Assembly (NCBI RefSeq): GCF_020176955.2
Contig: NZ_JAIUCZ020000005.1
Coordinates: 434,001-498,000, forward strand
Origin: Nocardia sp. alder85J
Lineage (GTDB): Bacteria; Actinomycetota; Actinomycetes; Mycobacteriales; Mycobacteriaceae
Length of the DNA stretch: 64,000 nucleotides
Direction: 5' to 3'
The notes under the pieces are model-generated. The model searched no databases. It saw only the letters and a program-made list of their open reading frames with translations, and was not told the origin of the DNA. Numbering within the stretch: the first letter of the stretch is position 1; the number at the start of each line of letters is the position of its first letter. Position numbers and translations under genes: made by a program. Positions 52,825 to 60,904 of this stretch are shown here, in pieces.

Positions 52825-53295
52825 ATGACCAACACCGTGAATCCGATTCCCGAGGGCTACCACAGCATCACCTGCTTTCTCGCCGTCCCCGACGGCAACA
52901 AGGCGATCGAGTTCTACCGCGCGGTCTTCGGCGCGGAGGTGATCAGCCGCAACGACCTCCCCGACGGCCAGCCCGCCCACGCCGAACTGCTGATCGGCGA
53001 TTCGACCATCCAGCTCGGCCTGCCGATCCCCGACCACGGCCTGCGTACTCCCGCCGACGACTGGGTACACACCAGCATCGTGCACTACTGTCCCGACGCC
53101 GACGCGGTGATCAAACTCGCCCGCGAGCACGGTGCCCGCCGCGCCGAGGACCCCGAAACCTTCGTCACCGGCGACCGCTACGGCCTCGTGATGGACCCCT
53201 TCGGCCACCGCTGGGTGATCATGACCCGCGTCGAGGACGTCCCCCGCGAGGAGGCCGAGCGCCGGGTGAACGAATGGATGGCCCAGCAGAGCTGA
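52825..53295 (+). CDS. PhnB-like VOC family protein
   Basis: 156 aa. It begins TVNPIPEGYHSITCFLAVPD, then GNKAIEFYRAVFGAEV, ending FGHRWVIMTRVEDVP, the arrangement of PhnB/YdcL-type VOC proteins, which look like glyoxalases but often lack all metal ligands. The ATG at 52825 has only a weak GAGTGGA upstream. Function unknown; it may be the target of the divergent AraC regulator. Confidence 0.85.
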   Translation: MTNTVNPIPEGYHSITCFLAVPDGNKAIEFYRAVFGAEVISRNDLPDGQPAHAELLIGDSTIQLGLPIPDHGLRTPADDWVHTSIVHYCPDADAVIKLAREHGARRAEDPETFVTGDRYGLVMDPFGHRWVIMTRVEDVPREEAERRVNEWMAQQS

Positions 53296-53399
53296 TTCGG
53301 CCGGGGCCCGACCCGCTTCGGCGCGGATCGCCGGAGTGGGCAGGCCGAGACATGCTGCCGGCCGTCCGGACGCGAGTCCGGAACAGCTTGTACCGCAAC

Positions 53400-55586
53400 T
53401 CATTTCAACCCGGCGGCGTCCATGCCCCGCAGTTCCTTCTTCAGGTCGGCGATCTCGTCGCGGAGGCGGGCGGCGAGTTCGAATTGGAGTTCGCGGGCGG
53501 CGTTCATCATCTGGGCGGTCATTTCCTTGACCAGGTCGGCGAGTTCGGCGCGCGGCATGTTCTTCACGTCGCGGCCCTCGTAGACGCCGGCGCTGACCGC
53601 GCGGCCCGGTTCGCCCTGGGCACGGCGGCCTCGGGTGACGTTGCGGCCGGAGCCGCCGACCTCCACCTCCGTCTCCTCGGCCTCGCGGTAGACCTGGTCG
53701 AGGATGTCGGCGATCTTCTTGCGCAGGGGGGCCGGTTCGATGCCGTTGGCCTCGTTGTAGGCGATCTGCTTGGCACGGCGGCGTTCGGTCTCGTCGATGG
53801 CGTTGCGCATCGAATCGGTGATCTTGTCGGCGTACATGTGCACCTCGCCGGACACGTTGCGGGCGGCGCGGCCGATGGTCTGGACGAGGCTGGTGGTGCT
53901 GCGCAGGAAGCCCTCCTTGTCGGCGTCGAGGATGGCGACCAGCGACACCTCCGGCAGGTCGAGGCCCTCACGCAGCAGGTTGATGCCGACCAGGACGTCG
54001 TATTCGCCGAGGCGCAGCTGGCGCAGCAGTTCGACGCGGCGCAGGGTGTCGATCTCGGAGTGCAGGTAGCGCACCCGGACGCCGAGGCCCAGCAGATAGT
54101 CGGTGAGGTCCTCGGACATCTTCTTGGTGAGGGTGGTGACCAGGACGCGCTCGTCACGCTCGGTGCGCAGCCGGATCTCGTTCACCAGATCGTCGATCTG
54201 GCCCTTGGTGGGCTTGACCACGATGTGCGGGTCGACCAGGCCGGTCGGGCGGATGACCTGCTCGACGAACTCACCACCGGCCTGGCCCAGCTCGTACGGG
54301 CCGGGGGTGGCCGACATGTAGATGGTCTGGCCGATCCGGTCGGCGAACTCCTCCCAGGTCAGCGGGCGGTTGTCGACCGCGGACGGCAGCCGGAACCCGA
54401 ACTCGACCAGGTTGCGCTTGCGGGACATGTCGCCCTCGAACATGCCGCCGATCTGCGGCACCGTGTAGTGCGACTCGTCGATGATGAGCAGGAAATCGTC
54501 GGGGAAGTAGTCGATCAGAGTAGCCGGGGCCGATCCCGCCGGGCGGCCGTCGATGTGCCGAGAGTAGTTCTCGATGCCGGAGCAGAACCCCACCTGACGG
54601 ATCATCTCCAGGTCGTACTGGGTGCGCATGCGCAGCCGCTGCGCCTCCAGCAGCTTGCCCTGCCGCTCCAGCTCGGCCAGCCGATGCTCGAGCTCGGCCT
54701 CGATGTCGTGCATCGCGCGGTCCATCCGGTCCTGGCCGGCGATGTAGTGGGTGGCCGGGAAGATGCGCAGCTTGTCGACCTGACGCACCACATCGCCGGT
54801 GAGCGGGTGCAGGTAGTACAACGCCTCGATCTCGTCGCCGAAGAATTCGATGCGGACCGCGAGCTCCTCGTAGGACGGGATGATCTCGACGGTGTCGCCG
54901 CGGACCCGGAAGGTGCCGCGGGTGAAGGCCAGATCGTTGCGGGTGTACTGGACGTCGACCAGCAGCCGCAGCAGCCGGTCGCGCTCGACCTCGCCGCCGA
55001 CCTCCAGCATGACCGAGCGATCGAGATACGACTGCGGGGTACCGAGGCCGTAGATACACGAGACGGTCGCGACGACGACCACGTCGCGGCGGGACAGCAA
55101 GCTCTGGGTGGCGGCGTGCCGCAATCGCTCGACATCGTCGTTGATCGAGCTGTCCTTCTCGATGTAGGTGTCGGTCTGCGCGATGTACGCCTCGGGCTGG
55201 TAGTAGTCGTAGTACGAGACGAAGTACTCGACCGCGTTGTTGGGCAGCATCTCCCGCAGCTCGTTGGCCAGCTGCGCGGCCAGCGTCTTGTTCGGCGCCA
55301 TGAGCAGGGTGGGCCGCTGCACCTTCTCGATGAGCCAGGCCGCCGTCGCGGACTTGCCGGTGCCGGTGGCGCCGAGCAGCACCACATCCTTCTCGCCGCG
55401 GCGTAGCCGCCGCTCGAGCTCGGCGATGGCCGCGGGCTGATCGCCCGCGGGCCGATACTCGCTGATCACCTCGAAGTGGCCGTCGGCCCGCTCGATCTCC
55501 CCGATCGGCCGGAACTCCGAATGCGCCAGCGGGGGGTTCTCCGCGAGGGTCGAATCGTCGGCGGGGATCTCGGTCGCGAAAGCCAT
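53400..55586 (-). CDS. uvrB: Excinuclease ABC subunit UvrB
   Basis: 728-aa damage-verification helicase of nucleotide excision repair. Walker A is GATGTGKS at 72-79, the beta-hairpin region FVSYYDYYQPEAY is intact, the helicase motifs are IDESH and TIGRAARN, and the C-terminal UVR domain (LQFELAARLRDEIADLKKEL) binds UvrC. ATG 55586 (AFATEIPADD) is the family start. Longer in-frame starts would run through the promoter. There is no room for a Shine-Dalgarno leader: the -10 box ends 6 nt before the ATG. Confidence 0.97.
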   Translation of the reverse strand: MAFATEIPADDSTLAENPPLAHSEFRPIGEIERADGHFEVISEYRPAGDQPAAIAELERRLRRGEKDVVLLGATGTGKSATAAWLIEKVQRPTLLMAPNKTLAAQLANELREMLPNNAVEYFVSYYDYYQPEAYIAQTDTYIEKDSSINDDVERLRHAATQSLLSRRDVVVVATVSCIYGLGTPQSYLDRSVMLEVGGEVERDRLLRLLVDVQYTRNDLAFTRGTFRVRGDTVEIIPSYEELAVRIEFFGDEIEALYYLHPLTGDVVRQVDKLRIFPATHYIAGQDRMDRAMHDIEAELEHRLAELERQGKLLEAQRLRMRTQYDLEMIRQVGFCSGIENYSRHIDGRPAGSAPATLIDYFPDDFLLIIDESHYTVPQIGGMFEGDMSRKRNLVEFGFRLPSAVDNRPLTWEEFADRIGQTIYMSATPGPYELGQAGGEFVEQVIRPTGLVDPHIVVKPTKGQIDDLVNEIRLRTERDERVLVTTLTKKMSEDLTDYLLGLGVRVRYLHSEIDTLRRVELLRQLRLGEYDVLVGINLLREGLDLPEVSLVAILDADKEGFLRSTTSLVQTIGRAARNVSGEVHMYADKITDSMRNAIDETERRRAKQIAYNEANGIEPAPLRKKIADILDQVYREAEETEVEVGGSGRNVTRGRRAQGEPGRAVSAGVYEGRDVKNMPRAELADLVKEMTAQMMNAARELQFELAARLRDEIADLKKELRGMDAAGLK

Positions 55587-55592
55587 GCCCCC

Positions 55593-55615
55593 AGGGTAGG
55601 ACGAGGCACCGACAA
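55593..55615 (-). promoter_or_regulatory. RecA-NDp (PafBC-type) damage promoter of uvrB, leaderless
   Basis: On the minus strand TTGTCGGTG (55615-55607), 8 nt, TACCCT (55598-55593), a full match to TTGTCRGTG-N8-TAnnnT. The ATG starts at 55586, seven bases after the -10 box, so transcription should begin at or next to the A of the start codon. Confidence 0.88.
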
Positions 55616-55804
55616 GGAACATCGTTCGCGACGCGACGCACACCGCTCCCACATCCGCACACCGTTCCGGCACCCACGCACCCGTTCCAGCAACGCCCGG
55701 CTCCCGCAGCGGACTCGGAGCGTTTACCCGGCGGGTTCCCAGCCTCGCTGATTAGCGTCCATATCGCACCGAGCCACCCCCACAACCTGACAAGGGCTCC
55801 GCCG

Positions 55805-56359
55805 ATGTCCGATAAGCCCAGCTCCCGGCCGCATCCGGCCGGGCAGGCCCGCACCGCCGCACACCGGCCGCGGACCGAGTACGTCGACCTCGCCGATCTC
55901 ACCGGCACCGATGCCCGGGGGTTCGTGCACTCCGTGGCGAGCGGCCACGCCACCGACCGCGGGGTGTACGTCGCGCACCGGGCCGAGCACTCGCCCTACC
56001 GCTACACCGAGTCCTGGTTGCTCCCCGAGCTGTCGCTGCGGGCCACCGTGCAGCACGTCGACGTGGGCCACGACCGCGACCCGATCTACCATCTCGACCT
56101 GGGCGAATTCACCAAGGTCGCGCCGAAGCGGTGGAAGGCCGTCCTGCACTATCTCGACATCACCGTGCACAACGGGCAGCCGCCGGTACTCGGTGGCGTC
56201 GACGATCTGCTGGCCGCGCACGTGGCCGGTTACGTCGACACCGGACAGGCGCAGCGGATCTTCGAGCTGGCCACCGGCACGGTCGCCGCGATCGCGGCAC
56301 ACGAGCAGAGCTTCGATCGCTGGCTGGCCGGCCGGGGCATCACCCTGACCTGGCTGTAG
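55805..56359 (+). CDS. DUF402 family protein (first of two paralogues)
   Basis: 184 aa. After a disordered Pro/Arg-rich head comes the DUF402 core: YTESWLLPELSLRATVQHVD, HLDLGEFTKVAPKRWKAVLHYLDITVH and LLAAHVAGYVDTGQAQRIFE. The family has an FomD-like fold and includes nucleotide-diphosphate phosphohydrolases, but this branch is uncharacterised. It is clearly homologous to the gene 377 bp downstream. The ATG at 55805 has no strong Shine-Dalgarno. Confidence 0.8.
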   Translation: MSDKPSSRPHPAGQARTAAHRPRTEYVDLADLTGTDARGFVHSVASGHATDRGVYVAHRAEHSPYRYTESWLLPELSLRATVQHVDVGHDRDPIYHLDLGEFTKVAPKRWKAVLHYLDITVHNGQPPVLGGVDDLLAAHVAGYVDTGQAQRIFELATGTVAAIAAHEQSFDRWLAGRGITLTWL

Positions 56360-56382
56360 CCGGTACAGCCGGTACAGCCGGT

Positions 56383-56661
56383 TCAGTGGATGTCGTACCC
56401 GGCGATCTTCGGCCGCGAACCGTCCGGGCAGCGCGGCACGCCCAGCTGCCGGGCCGTGTGCGGGGTCAGCCGCTCGCGGGTGGAAACCCGCAGACCGTCG
56501 CGGCACCGCCAGCCGATGTCCGCGTCGTAGGCCCGGTCACCGGCGTTCATGCAGACCTCGCCGCCGCAGCTGACGCCGTACGGCAGCGCGGCGGCGACGC
56601 CGGTCGCGGCCGTGATCAGTCCGGCGGCGCAGAGCCCGACCCCCGCGAGTGTGCGGAACAT
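56383..56661 (-). CDS. Small secreted four-cysteine protein
   Basis: 92 aa, unrecognised. A Sec signal peptide is evident (FRTLAGVGLCAAGLITAATG, then VAAALPYG with a cleavage site near residue 26). The mature part of about 66 aa has four cysteines (SCGGEVC, WRC, PRC), suggesting two disulfides, and ends KIAGYDIH. GGAGGATCGG precedes the ATG at 56661. It lies on the opposite strand between the two DUF402 genes. Confidence 0.7.
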   Translation of the reverse strand: MFRTLAGVGLCAAGLITAATGVAAALPYGVSCGGEVCMNAGDRAYDADIGWRCRDGLRVSTRERLTPHTARQLGVPRCPDGSRPKIAGYDIH

Positions 56662-56736
56662 CCGATCCTCCCTGTCCCGGTCGTCCGTGTCCGCGGATCG
56701 GATGCGCCGCGCGCCACGACGGTAGATTCTGATGTC

Positions 56737-57270
56737 ATGACCCAGGCGCACACGGTGAAGCTGCACCGACCGAAGATCGAGCACTTCGATCTCGCCGCAC
56801 TCACCAACACCGATCCCAAGGGATTCGTGCGGCCTGTCGAGCGCTTTCAGGTCGAACCGTGGGGTCTGTACATGGGCCGCCACGCGGACCACCGCGAATT
56901 CCACTACATGGAGTCCTGGCTGCTGCCCGGACTATCGATTCGGGTCACGGTGTTCCACAACACCCCCGACTTCCCGCGCGACCAAGATTATTACCTGGAC
57001 ATCGGAGAATTCGGGCAGGCAACGCCGCAGCTGTGGAAATCGGTCGACCACTATCTCGACATCAGCCTCCGCGACGGCCGCGGCGCCGATCTGCTCGACG
57101 CCGACGAACTGCTCGCCGCGCACGCGGCCGGCTATCTGGGCCTGGACGAGGCGCAGCGCGCGGTGCAGACCGCGGCCGCCGCGCTGACCGGCCTCGCCGC
57201 ACACGAATACCACCTGGACCGCTGGCTGCGCTCCGAGGGTGTGACGCTGACCTGGAAGGGCAGCACCTAG
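56737..57270 (+). CDS. DUF402 family protein (second of two paralogues)
   Basis: 177 aa, parallel to the first paralogue along its whole length: HYMESWLLPGLSIRVTVFHN, YYLDIGEFGQATPQLWKSVDHYLDISL, ELLAAHAAGYLGLDEAQRAVQ and a common end GVTLTW. TAGATT about 9 nt before ATG 56737 may be the -10 box of a nearly leaderless transcript. The stop is 4 bp from the stop of convergent coaE. Confidence 0.82.
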   Translation: MTQAHTVKLHRPKIEHFDLAALTNTDPKGFVRPVERFQVEPWGLYMGRHADHREFHYMESWLLPGLSIRVTVFHNTPDFPRDQDYYLDIGEFGQATPQLWKSVDHYLDISLRDGRGADLLDADELLAAHAAGYLGLDEAQRAVQTAAAALTGLAAHEYHLDRWLRSEGVTLTWKGST

Positions 57271-57274
57271 CCGC

Positions 57275-58453
57275 TCAGCGCTGCCGCCGCGGCACCCGCG
57301 GGTAGACCTCGTCGAACCACGGCTCCTTCACCGCGAGATAGGCCTCGGTCGCGGCCGAACCGGTCAGACCCGCGGCCTTCGCCTCCCCTGCGCGTTTCAC
57401 CGCCGCATAGTCGGCGCGCGCGTCCGCGTCGTCGCACAACCAGTCGCGGAAATCGAGGGCGAACCGCTGGCCCGGCCAACCGTCCACGCGCACATGCAGA
57501 TTCACCGCCCGGCCCGGATCGGCGTTGGCGTGGACGCGCTTGCGCCACTCGGCAGGGTCGGTGCCGGGCTTCGGACGGTCGGTGGTGATGTCCGGCACGC
57601 GGGGGAAACCGATCGCCGCCAACGGCTCTCGCACTGCGTCGGCGGCGTCCAGGTCGGCCACCGTGAGCTGGATGTCCAGCACATCCTTGGCGGGCAGCCC
57701 CGGCACCGCGGTGGAACCGATGTGGTCGATGCGCCGGGCCGCGGCGCCGGCGACGGTCCGTAACCGGCCGATGATCCGCTGCGCCGCCTCCGCCCAGCCC
57801 GGATCGGACTCCACCAGCCGCACCGGCCCGCGCGGCGGCCGGGTGCGCGTGCGCAGATGTTCCTCGAACGACACCAGCCGTTCCCACAACGCCGCCACCT
57901 GCGGCTCGAGCGCAGCGGGGTCGCCGTTGTTGTCCAGCAGCACATCCGCGGCGGCGCGGCGCTGCTCGTCGGTGGCCTGCGCGTTGATCCGGACCAGCGC
58001 GTCGGCGGGGGCGATACCGCGGAACTGCTCCAGCCGGTGCACCCGCACGTCGACCTCGGCCATCACGACGACCACCAGCTGGAGCAGCACGCCCATGCCG
58101 TTCTCCACCAGCAGCGGGACGTCCTGCACCACGATCGCGTCCGCAGGCGCGGCGTCGAGCAGTTCGGCGGCGCGCTTGCCGACCAGCGGATGGGTGATGC
58201 CGTTCAGCGTGGCCCGGGCCTCGTCGCTGACGAATGCCCTGGCCGCCAGCGCCGGCCGGTCCAGGCGGCCGTCGGCGTCGAGGATGTCCGGTCCGAACGC
58301 CTCGACCAGTGCGATCAGACCCTCGGTACCCGGCTCGACCACCTCGCGGGCGAGGGCGTCGCTGTCGATGAGCACCGCGCCCCGTTCGACCAGCAGCCGC
58401 GACACCGTCGACTTGCCCGCACCCATGCCTCCGGTGAGCCCGATTCGCAACAC
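57275..58453 (-). CDS. coaE: Dephospho-CoA kinase CoaE fused to a GrpB/UPF0157 domain
   Basis: 392 aa. The N-terminal 200 residues are dephospho-CoA kinase, last step of CoA synthesis: P-loop GGMGAGKS at 8-15, then IDSDALAREVVEPG, and NGITHPLVGKRAAELL with VVQDVPLLVENG. The C-terminal 180 residues are a GrpB-like nucleotidyltransferase-fold domain (RIDHIGSTAVPGLPAKDVLDIQ). This fusion is known in Mycobacterium tuberculosis. GTG 58453 is chosen at the kinase start; it lacks a Shine-Dalgarno. Confidence 0.95.
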   Translation of the reverse strand: MLRIGLTGGMGAGKSTVSRLLVERGAVLIDSDALAREVVEPGTEGLIALVEAFGPDILDADGRLDRPALAARAFVSDEARATLNGITHPLVGKRAAELLDAAPADAIVVQDVPLLVENGMGVLLQLVVVVMAEVDVRVHRLEQFRGIAPADALVRINAQATDEQRRAAADVLLDNNGDPAALEPQVAALWERLVSFEEHLRTRTRPPRGPVRLVESDPGWAEAAQRIIGRLRTVAGAAARRIDHIGSTAVPGLPAKDVLDIQLTVADLDAADAVREPLAAIGFPRVPDITTDRPKPGTDPAEWRKRVHANADPGRAVNLHVRVDGWPGQRFALDFRDWLCDDADARADYAAVKRAGEAKAAGLTGSAATEAYLAVKEPWFDEVYPRVPRRQR

Positions 58454-58776
58454 CGGACAAGTCTCGCATCCGCCATACGGATTCCCGCACGGCCCCCGGC
58501 CGCCGGCGCCCGCGTTCAGCGGAGGGCAGACGGTGTACCCACCGCGCACCGGACTTGCACCCGCGCCGTTCGGGAAATGCCGATCCGTGATGTCCGCGAG
58601 ATCAATTCGCAACTTTTTCCGACCGATACCGACCACACGTCGGCAAACTTCCGACGCGAAAGGTCAAGAGTTGATCAACTTTCGACCGAACCCACTTCCG
58701 TTCGGCTACTGTCGCCGCGGGCGATCTCAGGCCATATCGAGCACACCGGCCACCTCGAGCGAGCGAAGGAACAGCA
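58454..58776. other. Intergenic region upstream of coaE
   Basis: A divergent region with AT-rich patches, the palindrome GTTGATCAAC near 58670-58680, and the inverted pair CCGAAC/GTTCGG near 58684-58703 followed by TACTGT. A promoter for the small plus-strand gene is plausible. No gene is seen. Confidence 0.4.
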
Positions 58777-58986
58777 TTGGGCATCGACAACACCCGGACG
58801 GGTCGCCACCGACTGGGTACCTCCGGCACCGTGCACTGTCTGCACATCCCGGCCGTGGCAACCGCGCTCGCGGGTCACCGACGCTCCTGGCTCACCGCTC
58901 TGCTCAGTCCAGCCCGCCATCGGTTCCCGCTGCTGCGCGGGCGCACCTTCGAGCCGATCCGGCGCTGGGTGCCGGCCACGGCCTGA
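58777..58986 (+). CDS. Hypothetical small basic protein
   Basis: 69 aa, unrecognised. TTG 58777 is preceded by GAAGGAACA. The sequence is basic with a hydrophobic middle (LHIPAVATALAGHRRSWLTALLS) and ends FEPIRRWVPATA. The ribosome-binding site and the regulatory-looking upstream palindromes support it, but the composition is not decisive. Confidence 0.4.
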   Translation: MGIDNTRTGRHRLGTSGTVHCLHIPAVATALAGHRRSWLTALLSPARHRFPLLRGRTFEPIRRWVPATA

Positions 58987-59085
58987 TCGGACAGCTCGGA
59001 ACGGACCGTCCCGCAGCTGCTGTCGGATACCCGGCGACGAGTACCGCACCCCGCCCCGAGGGCCGCAGCGGAGTGCGGCCGTGGC

Positions 59086-60639
59086 TCAGACGATTCCGGT
59101 CGGGCGACGCCGTGTCCCCGGATCCTGGACCGGCATCCGGTTCGGCGGCACCGGATAGGGCTTTCCGCTGCCCGCGTAGCCGGCCGCGATGTTCGGCCCG
59201 CACTGCGCCAGCGCGTCCGCGGTGCGGGAGTTCGGATCGGTCACCCGTGGCGGCGCCGCGTCCGGTGCGGACCCGAAGTCGAACACCGAGGTCATATCCC
59301 CGGTGACACTGCGCCGCCACTTCGTCAGATTGGGCACGTCCACGCCGAAACGCCGCTCCAGCAACCGCAATTGGGAGGTGTGGTCGAAGGTCTCCGAGGC
59401 CACCAGCCCGCCCCGGGAGTACGGCGAGATGACCCAGCACGGCACCCGGTAACCGAGCCCGATCGGGCCCCGCACGCCCTTCGCGGCGGGCACCCGGCCC
59501 AGGTCCACGCTGAGGAATTCCCCGGGGGTGCCCGGCGGCGCGGTCGGCGGGGTGACGTGGTCGAAGAAGCCGCCGTTCTCGTCGTACATGACGATCAGCG
59601 CGGTCTTCTCCCACACCGCCGGATTCGAGGTGAGGATGTCGAGCACCTGCATGATGCCGACCGCGCCCAGCGCCGGCGGCAGCGCCGGATGTTCGCAGTT
59701 CACCAGCGACGGGATCACCCAGGACACGGCCGGCAGCCGGTTCGCGGCGACGTCGGCGGCGAAGTCGTTGGGGTACACCGGATCCTTGCCGCGCCGCGAC
59801 AGTTCGGAGTTCGGATCGGCGGCCTGCGCGAAGCAGCCCATCATGCCGTCCAGCACCACCGACGAGAGCGGGCCGAGATCACGGTTGTTGTAGATCTTCC
59901 AGCTCACCCCGGCCTCGGAGAGGTTCTCCGGGTAGGTGCGCCAGCTGTAGGTGTTCTGCGGGATCAGGGCCGGGGTCTCGACCAGCGGACCGCCCGCCAG
60001 GCCGTCCGGATCGATACTCGCGGACATCCAGTACAACCGGTTCGGGTCGGTGGGCCCGAGCACCGAGCAGTGGTAGTGATCGCAGAGGGTGAACGCGTCG
60101 GCGAGTTCGTGGTGCACCGGGATGTCGGCGCGGGTGTAGTACCCCATCGCCGCGGGCCCGTTGCCGGCGCCGACGCTGTCGATCGACATCGGCATCCACT
60201 GGTCGTTGCGGCCACCGTTCCAGGACCGGTGCATACCCGCCCAGCTGTGGTCGGGATCGTTGACGCACTCGCCGTCGAGGCTGGCACCCTGGGTGGTGTC
60301 GAGCCGGAACGGCAGCAGGAAGCCGTCGGCGGTCGGGCCCACGCCGGGCTGATACCCGTACTGCTGCCAGGCCGGGGACGGATCGTCGAAGCCACGCACC
60401 CCGGACATCGTGCCGAAATAGTGGTCGAACGACCGGTTCTCCTGCATCAGCAGCACGAAATGCTCGATGTCGCCGAGGCCGCCCATCCCGGCCGGATCGG
60501 CGGCATGCGCGCGCTCGATGATCGGATTCGCCCAGGACGCCAGGGCCGCCACCCCACCGGCCGCCATCGCCTTGGCCAGGAAATCACGCCGGTTGATGCC
60601 GTCGAAGTGCCCCATGCTGCCGCTCGAACCTTTCGCCAC
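59086..60639 (-). CDS. Tat-exported phospholipase C (bacterial phosphoesterase family)
   Basis: About 517 aa. A Tat signal is clear: INRRDFLAKAMAAGGVAAL followed by an AHA-type cleavage region near residue 45. The catalytic phosphoesterase core follows: LLMQENRSFDHYFGTMSGVRG, TDPNRLYWMSAS, NCEHP and DENGGFFDHV. It resembles mycobacterial PlcA-D, which hydrolyse phosphatidylcholine and sphingomyelin outside the cell. The start could be GTG 60639 or ATG 60615; I give the longer. A palindrome abuts it. Confidence 0.9.
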   Translation of the reverse strand: MAKGSSGSMGHFDGINRRDFLAKAMAAGGVAALASWANPIIERAHAADPAGMGGLGDIEHFVLLMQENRSFDHYFGTMSGVRGFDDPSPAWQQYGYQPGVGPTADGFLLPFRLDTTQGASLDGECVNDPDHSWAGMHRSWNGGRNDQWMPMSIDSVGAGNGPAAMGYYTRADIPVHHELADAFTLCDHYHCSVLGPTDPNRLYWMSASIDPDGLAGGPLVETPALIPQNTYSWRTYPENLSEAGVSWKIYNNRDLGPLSSVVLDGMMGCFAQAADPNSELSRRGKDPVYPNDFAADVAANRLPAVSWVIPSLVNCEHPALPPALGAVGIMQVLDILTSNPAVWEKTALIVMYDENGGFFDHVTPPTAPPGTPGEFLSVDLGRVPAAKGVRGPIGLGYRVPCWVISPYSRGGLVASETFDHTSQLRLLERRFGVDVPNLTKWRRSVTGDMTSVFDFGSAPDAAPPRVTDPNSRTADALAQCGPNIAAGYAGSGKPYPVPPNRMPVQDPGTRRRPTGIV

Positions 60640-60658
60640 AGTGTGAAGGCGTCACACT
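60640..60658. promoter_or_regulatory. Operator palindrome of the phospholipase gene
   Basis: AGTGTGA-AGGCG-TCACACT: perfect 7-bp arms (60640-60646, 60652-60658), immediately upstream of the GTG start. This is a typical size for a dimeric repressor site. The regulator is not encoded next door. Confidence 0.55.
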
Positions 60659-60864
60659 TTCACAGACAGCCGCTGAGCGTATCGGATGCGCGACCGACCG
60701 GTCCGGCCACCGGGTGAACACGAGACGAACCCGTGCCGATTCCTCGCCACGACTGCCTCGGATGTGCTGGTCAGCCGACTACACCCGGAGATGCACGGCC
60801 ACCGGCTGTCCCGGATGTGCCGATCCACCGGCTGGCCCACATGCGCCGCCGGAAACGGCCGGAA

Positions 60865-60886
60865 GCCCCGGTCCGTGGACCGGGGC
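60865..60886 (-). terminator. Terminator of rpsA
   Basis: GCCCCGGTCC (60865-60874), 2 nt, GGACCGGGGC (60877-60886): a 10-bp perfect hairpin beginning 18 nt after the rpsA stop. The T-run is weak (TTCC). Confidence 0.7.
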
Positions 60887-60904
60887 CTCCGTCGTTCGTG
60901 CGAA

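Noticed and set aside
55612..55630. GAAC-ATC-GTTC upstream of uvrB as a LexA box
   Set aside because: The half-sites are separated by 3 instead of 4 bp, which breaks the SOS box symmetry. The RecA-NDp motif explains the promoter better.
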